Shown here one piece after another: positions 23,855 through 29,764 of a DNA stretch of 29,764 bases (the stretch's first letter is position 1; each line of letters opens with the position of its first letter). The translations under genes and the position numbers were made by a program. The stretch is from positions 6,483-36,246 of the forward strand of contig DGOW01000001.1 in the NCBI GenBank assembly GCA_002390225.1, in the 5' to 3' direction. The notes beneath the pieces were generated by a model. It worked only from the letters and a program-made list of their open reading frames with translations. It searched no databases and was not told where the DNA came from. The DNA comes from Gemmatimonadales bacterium UBA4456 (lineage in GTDB: Bacteria > Gemmatimonadota > Gemmatimonadetes > Longimicrobiales > Gaopeijiaceae).

Positions 23855-24539
23855 TCCGGCCCTGCATCCGATCGAGCAGACCCCGCTTCGGGTTCAGGTA
23901 GCGGCACGTCTTCGCTCGGCGATCGTCACCGGGCGGCTTCGGCCGGGTGAGGCGCTTACGGAGACCGCGTTGGCTCAGCAGCTCAATGTGAGTCGAGCCC
24001 CGATCCGTGAGGCGATTCAGGACCTGGAAAACGACGGCCTGGTCGAGTCTGTGGCGTACCGAGGCAAGCGGGTGAAGCCGCTCACCGTTCGCGAGGTTGT
24101 GGAGATTTGTGACATGCGTCAGCGCTTCGAAGTCATGGCAGCGCGTCGGATCGTCGAGCGCGGGACTTCGGTCGAAGCGCTCTGGGCTCCGTGCCGAGAC
24201 ATGGAAGCTGCAGCTGAGGCGGGTGATCGTGAGGCGCTTGTCGCAGCTGACGAGGCGTTCCACCGGACGTTGATCCAGCTGTCTGACCATGAACTCCTCG
24301 CCCAGTTATGGGCCGGACTGTATCTGCGCATTTACCAGATCATGTCTTTGCGCTTCGATGAGGATGTCGATCTCGTGGACATTGCGGGTACGCACCCACC
24401 GATCGTTCAGGCGCTCGAATCCGGCGATGTCGAGACGGGTGTGCGTCTGGTTGCGGAGCACGCGGATGCGCTCGCGGATTTCGATCCTGTGAGCATCGCG
24501 GACGTCGATCCGTCGAAGATCGCGCAGGTGTCACAGTGA
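23847..24539 (+). CDS. GntR-family transcriptional regulator, FadR/FCD subfamily
   Basis: A 230-residue regulator. The winged helix-turn-helix covers residues 12-77 (LRVQVAARLRSAIVTGRL, LTETALAQQLNVSRAPIREAI, LENDGLVES). The C-terminal all-helical FCD effector domain carries the usual metal-binding residues: D135 and H139 in AADEAFHRTL, H183 in GTHPPIV and H205 in AEHADAL. These bind a carboxylate effector in characterised relatives. A longer frame starts at 23697 but runs in another frame through allA; the ATG at 23847 begins a typical GntR N-terminus. Placed in the middle of the rightward train, it probably controls the whole divergent cluster and its own synthesis through the 19071-19214 region. 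Confidence 0.92.
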   Translation: MPDPALHPIEQTPLRVQVAARLRSAIVTGRLRPGEALTETALAQQLNVSRAPIREAIQDLENDGLVESVAYRGKRVKPLTVREVVEICDMRQRFEVMAARRIVERGTSVEALWAPCRDMEAAAEAGDREALVAADEAFHRTLIQLSDHELLAQLWAGLYLRIYQIMSLRFDEDVDLVDIAGTHPPIVQALESGDVETGVRLVAEHADALADFDPVSIADVDPSKIAQVSQ

Positions 24540-25447
24540 AACCGTCGCGGATCCTGATTACCGGCGCGGGGGGCTTCGTCGGAGGGGCGCTGGCGCTCGG
24601 CTTCGCGGAGTTGGGGTGGGAGGTGCTCTCTGTGGATCGCTCGTTCGATACAAGTCCGGCGCACCCCAATATCCAGCACCTGGTCATGGACTTGGCGAAG
24701 AGCGAATGGGGGGAGCTCCCGGAGCTGGACGTCATCGTACATGCCGCCTGGATCACGACGGATCCGGCCACGCTCGGGATTACGGCCGCAGACTACGAGG
24801 CGCAGAATCTCAGTCTGCTGACGAAGGTGCTTGGGCTTGCCACGCGACGTTCGCCGGATGCCTTCGTATTCGTCAGCTCGTCAGGTGTCTTCTCCGCGAA
24901 TGACGCCAATGACGGACTGACAGATGATCTCGTGCCGAGCGGAACCTCGGCCTACGCTACGGCGAAGCGCCGTGGCGAGATGCTGACTGCAGGATGGGGG
25001 AATGAAGAGTTGGCTCGCACCTATGTCGTGCGACTGGGCTACCTGTTTGGCCCTGGTGAGGTCATCCGTTCCACGCGCCCCGGCGTCTCGCTGGTCGCGC
25101 GGTGGATGGCGGCCGCCAACGAAGGTCGGAGTCTCGAAGTGCGTGCTGACGACCCCGCACGGGAGTGGACCTTCACACAGGACCTCGCGCCGGCTCTCGA
25201 GCGCCTGATTGCCAACCCGTCCCCGCAGCGGCCGATTCATCTTGGCAGTCCATACATCGCTCGTGATGCTGAGCTGGCGGCCCTGATCGTGGAGGAAGTC
25301 GGTCGTGGTGAGATCCTCACCGTACCGGCGGGCTCCCCGGTCAAGCCGCCCATGACCCGCAGCGACCTCTCTGCGGTGCGTGATGTCACGTGGACCGACC
25401 CGGTGACCGGCATCCGCGCACTGGTCGAGACCGAGGCGGCCGCATGA
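24536..25447 (+). CDS. NAD-dependent epimerase/dehydratase (extended SDR)
   Basis: A 303-residue extended short-chain dehydrogenase. The nucleotide-binding motif TGAGGFVGG is at residues 9-17; the catalytic set is S115/S116 in FVSSSGVFS with Y140 and K144 in SAYATAKRRGE. The substrate part has YLFGPGE and REWTFTQDLAPALERL, as in sugar-nucleotide or sugar-acid SDRs (uronate dehydrogenase and UDP-sugar epimerase type). The GTG start overlaps the regulator's stop (GTGA), and the stop overlaps the next gene (ATGA). With the Gfo/Idh/MocA gene next to it, it points to a sugar- or polyol-like part in the substrate or an intermediate. The actual reaction cannot be specified. Confidence 0.88.
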   Translation: MKPSRILITGAGGFVGGALALGFAELGWEVLSVDRSFDTSPAHPNIQHLVMDLAKSEWGELPELDVIVHAAWITTDPATLGITAADYEAQNLSLLTKVLGLATRRSPDAFVFVSSSGVFSANDANDGLTDDLVPSGTSAYATAKRRGEMLTAGWGNEELARTYVVRLGYLFGPGEVIRSTRPGVSLVARWMAAANEGRSLEVRADDPAREWTFTQDLAPALERLIANPSPQRPIHLGSPYIARDAELAALIVEEVGRGEILTVPAGSPVKPPMTRSDLSAVRDVTWTDPVTGIRALVETEAAA

Positions 25448-26463
25448 CACCGCTCCGGTTCATTCTTGTGGGCCTTGGCGCTCGCTCACGCATATGGCGG
25501 CAGGTGCTCGACGAGCATCCCGATTGTCGAGTCGTCGGCCTTGTCGAGGCCGATGGGGATCGGCTGGCTGCGGTTGCCCGGGATGCGCCCGAAACAGTCT
25601 GTGGTCCCACGCTGGATGACGTAGCGAGCAAGGTGGATGCCGACGTGGCACTCCTCTGCACTCCCCCCGCTGGACGGCACCCTCAGATCGCGGCTGCATG
25701 CACGGCGGGCCTGGCGATCCTCGCCGAAAAGCCTCTCGCCGACACACTCGCCGACGCAGAGGCGCACGTCGCCGCGGCGGCCGAGGCGGGTGTGCCTCTC
25801 GCGGTTGGCCTCAACTTCCGCTACCTCGCGGTAACGCAGGCGCTCAAGAAGCTCTGCTCTGCCGATCGGCTGGGGCGGCCCGAGTTCGGTCGGTTCACCT
25901 ACGAACGATGGCGGGACGGGCATCTCCCGCGCTTGAACAAGTATCCACTGACCATGGCGCAGCCCATGCTCTGGGAGCAGTCTATTCACCACTTCGACCT
26001 GATGCGTTTCGTCTATGATGCGGAGCCGGTCCAGGTGTCAGCGCGTACCTTCAACCCGTCGTGGTCGATGTATGAGAGTGACGCGAACGTCGGCGCTCTG
26101 ATCTCCTTCACGGGGGGTGTCGAGGTCACGTATCAGGGCACATGGGCAGGTAACTGGCAGCAGATGGGCTTCGAGTGGCGGACCGAGTGCGAGCGTGGCA
26201 TCGCGGTTCAGGGCGACATGTTCGGTGATCTCGCCTATGCCCTGCGCGACGATCTGGCACTGTCCCCGGTCCCGCTTCGTGAAACAGAGCCCTGGGTGGA
26301 TGATGCCCGGGGCCTCCTGGAGGATTTCGTCGGCCACTTCCGGGACGGTACGGCTCTGCCGTGCTCCGGAGCCGACCACCTGACATCCCTTCGCATGGTG
26401 GAGGCTTGTATCCGGGCCTCGTCTGGCGAGGGGACCGTACGTCTCAACGAACATCGAGGATGA
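25444..26463 (+). CDS. Gfo/Idh/MocA family oxidoreductase
   Basis: A 339-residue NAD(P)-dependent dehydrogenase. The N-terminal Rossmann part starts with FILVGLGARSRIW; the family lysine is K96 in AEKPLAD; the substrate-site motif is SIHHFDLMRFV (H182/H183), where H183 or the following Asp acts in catalysis in relatives. The C-terminal half forms the open beta-sheet domain. An open frame from 25390 exists, but the ATG at 25444 overlaps the epimerase stop as ATGA and gives the normal N-terminus. Members oxidise sugars, inositols or pseudosugars. Only seven bases separate it from the lipoprotein gene, so it is cotranscribed with the transporter. Confidence 0.9.
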   Translation: MTPLRFILVGLGARSRIWRQVLDEHPDCRVVGLVEADGDRLAAVARDAPETVCGPTLDDVASKVDADVALLCTPPAGRHPQIAAACTAGLAILAEKPLADTLADAEAHVAAAAEAGVPLAVGLNFRYLAVTQALKKLCSADRLGRPEFGRFTYERWRDGHLPRLNKYPLTMAQPMLWEQSIHHFDLMRFVYDAEPVQVSARTFNPSWSMYESDANVGALISFTGGVEVTYQGTWAGNWQQMGFEWRTECERGIAVQGDMFGDLAYALRDDLALSPVPLRETEPWVDDARGLLEDFVGHFRDGTALPCSGADHLTSLRMVEACIRASSGEGTVRLNEHRG

Positions 26464-26470
26464 TCTGCCC

Positions 26471-28027
26471 ATGAAGCGTCACACTGCACCCATCCGGGCC
26501 CTGGCTACCTGCGTTCTCGGTATGAGTCTGCTGACCGGCTGCGCAGAGCAGTCGGACGATACCATTGTGGTCGGACTCAGCGCCGACATCACGACGTTCG
26601 AGCCCGGCATGATCTCGAGCCGGGACAATGCGAACATCGCCCGGCATATCTTCGGGGCTCTCTTCACACTGGGTCCCGACGGAGAACACATCCCGGAGCT
26701 CGCGCATACGCTCGAGATTTCAGATGACGGTATGGCCTACGTCTACACGCTGAACCAGGGGCTGACGTGCCACGACGGTGAAGCGCTGACCGCGGAAGAC
26801 GTCGCCTACACGTTCAACCGTATTGCCGATCCGGCGAACCGGTTCACGGGCAACACGCCGGGCTTCGTCTTCTCTTCGATCGGCTTCGAGAGCGCCGAAC
26901 CTCTCGACGATCTGCGCGTTCAGATCAATATCGCGCAGAAGAATCCGATTGCATTCGGCCTTATGACGGAGGTCTATGTCTACTGCAAGGATGCCTACGA
27001 GCGTATGAGCCTCGACGAGGCCGCGTCGAATCCGATCGGGTCTGGAGCGTACCGACTCGCCTCGTGGACTCGTGGCTCAGAGGTAGTGCTCGAGAAGGTC
27101 CGCGAGCCCGGTAACTTCGAGCGGATCGTGTGGCGCATCATCCCGGAGGCCTCAACCCGCACCGCTGAGCTCATTGCCGGAAACGTCGACATCATCGCGA
27201 ACGTCGTTCCCGAGCAGGTAGAGACCATCAACGAATCCGGCCGCGCTTCGGTTCAGGTCGTGTCGGGCACACGGCGCATGTATGTCGGCTACAATCTCTC
27301 GGCTGAGCACGCGGCCATGCCGGGTGGGGATGCCATTCAGGATCCCGACGTCCGGCGGGCGCTCCAGTACGCGGTGGACGTCCCGACCATCTGTCGCCAG
27401 CTCCTCAGCGTGGAGTGTGAACGGGCTACCGGTCTCGTGAATCCGCAGAACGCGAATCCTAATCTGATCCCGTACTCGTATGATCCGGAACTGGCGGGGC
27501 GCCTCCTCGACGAGGCAGGGTGGCCTCGGGGAGACGACGGTACGCGCTTCTTCATTCGTATGCAGGCGGGTCAGGGCCGTTACGTAAACGACGTCAACGT
27601 CGTACTCGCCATCGTCCAGTACCTGGAGGATGTCGGCCTCGATATCGAGCTGGAGCTCATGGAGTGGGCTTCGGTCTACACTCCGCTCCTTCGTGAGCGA
27701 AGCATGGGCCCCCTCTTTTTCCTCGGTACGGGTGGGGGCCTTTGGAGTCCGATTTACGACATGACGGATATCGCGCGTGTCAGTTCCGGGACGAATTACA
27801 CCCACTGGAGTGATTCGCGCTGGTTTGATCGGTGGCCGGATATGGTGAACACCGAAGATCTCGATGAACAGCGTGTCATCATCGATGAGATGCTCGAGGT
27901 CTTTTATGACGACGGGCCCTGGCTGCACCTGTATTTCCAGCCGGATTTCTACGGTGTGTCGGACCGGATCACCTGGACCGCCCGTCGTGACGAGCACGTG
28001 GAGATTTTCGAGGCTTCTCTCCGGTGA
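26471..28027 (+). CDS. dppA: Dpp/Opp-type ABC transporter substrate-binding lipoprotein (SBP family 5)
   Basis: A 518-residue exported binding protein. The signal peptide ends in the lipobox LLTGC (Cys24), so the mature protein is anchored by lipid. Family 5 hallmarks are DTIVVGLSADITTFEPG at the start, GLTCHDGEALTAEDVAYTFNRI (in parts: HDGEALTAEDVAYTF), NPIGSGAYRLASWTRG, the variable ligand region, DPDVRRALQYAVDVPTIC and YDPELAGRLLDEAGWPRG. Many members bind di- or oligopeptides, others bind opines, sugars or nickel; the ligand is not deducible here. The ATPases that should serve this transporter are the DppD/DppF genes at 9127-11126. A 53-base gap without an obvious hairpin follows. Confidence 0.92.
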   Translation: MKRHTAPIRALATCVLGMSLLTGCAEQSDDTIVVGLSADITTFEPGMISSRDNANIARHIFGALFTLGPDGEHIPELAHTLEISDDGMAYVYTLNQGLTCHDGEALTAEDVAYTFNRIADPANRFTGNTPGFVFSSIGFESAEPLDDLRVQINIAQKNPIAFGLMTEVYVYCKDAYERMSLDEAASNPIGSGAYRLASWTRGSEVVLEKVREPGNFERIVWRIIPEASTRTAELIAGNVDIIANVVPEQVETINESGRASVQVVSGTRRMYVGYNLSAEHAAMPGGDAIQDPDVRRALQYAVDVPTICRQLLSVECERATGLVNPQNANPNLIPYSYDPELAGRLLDEAGWPRGDDGTRFFIRMQAGQGRYVNDVNVVLAIVQYLEDVGLDIELELMEWASVYTPLLRERSMGPLFFLGTGGGLWSPIYDMTDIARVSSGTNYTHWSDSRWFDRWPDMVNTEDLDEQRVIIDEMLEVFYDDGPWLHLYFQPDFYGVSDRITWTARRDEHVEIFEASLR

Positions 28028-28080
28028 CTACGGTTCTCACTGTCATGGCTGCCCTCATCGTGACCGAGGCCTAGTCCCGA

Positions 28081-29070
28081 ATGGGTGCCTACATCGTCCG
28101 GAGGCTGCTCCAGAGTATCATCGTCATCATCGGCGTGACGCTCGTGAGCTTTCTGGCGCTTCAGGCGGGCGGTGACCCCACGTATCTCTTCGTCAGTGAG
28201 CGGGCGTCGACGGAAGAGATCGAGGCTACCCGGCAGGCTCTGGGGTTCGATCGGCCGCTCCACGAACAGTATCTCAGTTTCGTCGGCGACCTGGCGCGTG
28301 GTGACTTTGGCCAGTCGCTTTCGTATCGGCAGCCGGCCATGGAGATCGTTCTGGATGCGCTCCCAGCGACGATCGAGCTCACGCTCTTTGCCATGATTCT
28401 CGCCCTTATGCTGGCGATTCCACTCGGTGTACTCGCGGCAATCAATCGCGGTACCGCCTGGGACGGTTCGATCACCACCATGTCGATGGTTGGTCAGTCG
28501 ATCCCCAGCTTCTGGATGGGGATCATGATGATCCTCTTCTTCGGTCTCTACATCAGGCTCTTCCCGATTTCGGGGAATGTCCCTTTCCTGAAGCCACTCA
28601 TTGCTGGTGACTTCGCCGTCGCGTTTTCGAACCTCCCCCGCACGCTCTACCACCTCGTTCTGCCGGGCATCGCAGTCGGGACCTATTCGCTTGCGCGCAA
28701 TACGCGCCTCGTCCGATCGTCACTGCTCGAAGTTCTCGAGCAAGACTATGTCCGGACGGCACGTTCCAAGGGCATCGCCGAATTTCGGGTCCTCGTGCAC
28801 CATGCGCTGCGTAACGCATGGCTGCCGGTCGTGACGATCGTCGGACTCGAGTTCGGCTTCCTCTTGGGGGGCGTGGTCGTAGTCGAGACGGTCTTCAGCT
28901 ACCCGGGCATTGGACGCCTGCTCTTCGCGGCCATCAATCAGCGAGATATCCCGCTCGTTCAGGCTGGCGTGATTCTGCTGGCCAGCATCTTCATCCTGCT
29001 CAACCTCCTGGTGGATCTTGTGTACGTCCGCCTCGACCCCCGGGTCAAACTCGACGGGGGGCGCGGATGA
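28081..29070 (+). CDS. dppB: Dpp/Opp-type ABC transporter permease, DppB type
   Basis: A 329-residue inner-membrane permease with six predicted helices. The first is YIVRRLLQSIIVIIGVTLVSFLAL, typical of DppB. A periplasmic segment carries LGFDRPLHEQYLSFVGDLARGDFGQSL (the part GDFGQSLSYRQP is the DppB hallmark). The cytoplasmic EAA loop is EQDYVRTARSKGIAEF, followed by HHALRNAWLPV. The start ATG follows a weak GAGG. The stop overlaps the DppC start (ATGA), so both permeases are made together and should form the heterodimeric channel. Confidence 0.93.
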   Translation: MGAYIVRRLLQSIIVIIGVTLVSFLALQAGGDPTYLFVSERASTEEIEATRQALGFDRPLHEQYLSFVGDLARGDFGQSLSYRQPAMEIVLDALPATIELTLFAMILALMLAIPLGVLAAINRGTAWDGSITTMSMVGQSIPSFWMGIMMILFFGLYIRLFPISGNVPFLKPLIAGDFAVAFSNLPRTLYHLVLPGIAVGTYSLARNTRLVRSSLLEVLEQDYVRTARSKGIAEFRVLVHHALRNAWLPVVTIVGLEFGFLLGGVVVVETVFSYPGIGRLLFAAINQRDIPLVQAGVILLASIFILLNLLVDLVYVRLDPRVKLDGGRG

Positions 29071-29764
29071 GCGAAGAGAGAGGTGACGGCTCGGTGCTCG
29101 AGAACCCGACGGAGAGCGGCTTCCGGAGTGAGCTGCGTCGCGCCGCCCGCGTCATGGTTGTAGCGAGATGGCCCGTCTTCGCCGTGTTTTTCCTCACGCT
29201 TGCGGCGATCGCGGCGACCTTGGGCTCCTGGCTCGCCCCCTTCGATCCCAACCGCCAGAACCTCGTGCTGCGACTCGCAGACCCGATGACGGCAGGACCG
29301 GACGGCGGTGTATTCCTGCTCGGCTCGGATGCGCTGGGCCGAGATGTGTTCTCACGACTGCTTTACGGTGCCCGGGTTTCGCTTACCGTCGGTTTCGCGG
29401 CCATCACGGTTGGTGGCACGATCGGGATCGTTGCCGGGCTTCTGTCTGGCTACTTCGGCGGCTGGCTCGATGATCTGATCATGCGCCTCGGTGACATCCA
29501 ACTCGCATTCCCGTTCATCCTGCTCGCGATCATGTTCCTGGTCGTGCTTGGCTCGGGTGTGTGGAATCTGATTCTCGTGCTGGGTGTCGGGCAGTGGGTG
29601 ACGTACGCGCGTATCGTGCGCGCTGACACCTTGTCGCTGCGGGAGAAGGAGTTCGTGGAGGCCGCTCGGGCCATGGGAGACAGCACGTTCTCCATCATCT
29701 TCCGGACGATCCTTCCGAACATTCTTGCCCCGTTGACGGTGATCGCGTCCTTCAACGTGGCCAG
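29067..29764 (+). CDS. dppC: Dpp/Opp-type ABC transporter permease, DppC type (5' part)
   Basis: The gene starts at the ATG overlapping dppB (ATGA) and runs off the window; 232 codons are visible and no stop occurs. An acidic cytoplasmic N-terminus is followed by a helix near residues 32-55 (VARWPVFAVFFLTLAAIAATLGS). Next come the DppC hallmark LGSDALGRDVFSRLLYGARVSL, further helices, and the EAA loop EFVEAARAMGDSTFSIIFRTILPN. It should pair with DppB. Whether further genes of the rightward train follow cannot be seen. Confidence 0.92.
   Translation, partial: MSEERGDGSVLENPTESGFRSELRRAARVMVVARWPVFAVFFLTLAAIAATLGSWLAPFDPNRQNLVLRLADPMTAGPDGGVFLLGSDALGRDVFSRLLYGARVSLTVGFAAITVGGTIGIVAGLLSGYFGGWLDDLIMRLGDIQLAFPFILLAIMFLVVLGSGVWNLILVLGVGQWVTYARIVRADTLSLREKEFVEAARAMGDSTFSIIFRTILPNILAPLTVIASFNVA

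Overview
The window is about 29.8 kb of dense, GC-rich bacterial DNA with almost no non-coding space. Long runs of genes overlap by 4 bases (ATGA or GTGA). Exported TolB-repeat amidohydrolases, Tat-exported PLP and M24 enzymes and a GC-rich Gram-negative style would fit an uncultured Gemmatimonadota or similar lineage. That placement is an inference from gene content; no rRNA or tRNA gene or taxonomic marker is present.

Region 1 (1-2846, + strand) is the end of a phosphonate/phosphite-type ABC transporter operon: a partial PhnD-like binding protein, PhnC ATPase and two PhnE-type permeases. No C-P lyase genes are in view. Region 2 (2881-8886) holds three exported enzymes: a very large TolB/PD40-amidohydrolase fusion (-), a Tat-signal class V aminotransferase (+), and a Tat/lipobox M24 Xaa-Pro-type peptidase (-).

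Region 3 (9127 to the window end) is the most striking part: two divergent gene trains leaving a 144-base control region at 19071-19214. The leftward train (19070 to 9127) encodes two tandem DUF4438-like paralogues, an Ldh_2-family oxidoreductase, an M24-fold protein that has lost three of five metal ligands, an amidohydrolase with complete metal ligands, a class I aminotransferase, a TIM-barrel-like protein and the two ATPases of a Dpp/Opp transporter. The rightward train (19215 to beyond 29764) encodes an M32 carboxypeptidase, a second closely matched class I aminotransferase, a VOC protein, a PuuE-type allantoinase homologue, an AllA-type ureidoglycolate lyase homologue, a FadR/FCD GntR regulator, an NAD-dependent epimerase, a Gfo/Idh/MocA oxidoreductase, and the binding protein and two permeases of a Dpp/Opp transporter. 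The transporter is thus split between the far ends of the two trains, which argues that both are one functional unit.

Working model (inference): the Dpp-type transporter imports a peptide-like or amide/ureido compound. Peptidases, amidohydrolases and ureide-type enzymes cleave it, and aminotransferases and dehydrogenases feed the products into central metabolism. The GntR protein probably controls the system; a perfect TTGTCGACAA palindrome in the divergent region is a candidate operator. The substrate is not known, and no complete known pathway (for example allantoin degradation) is present.
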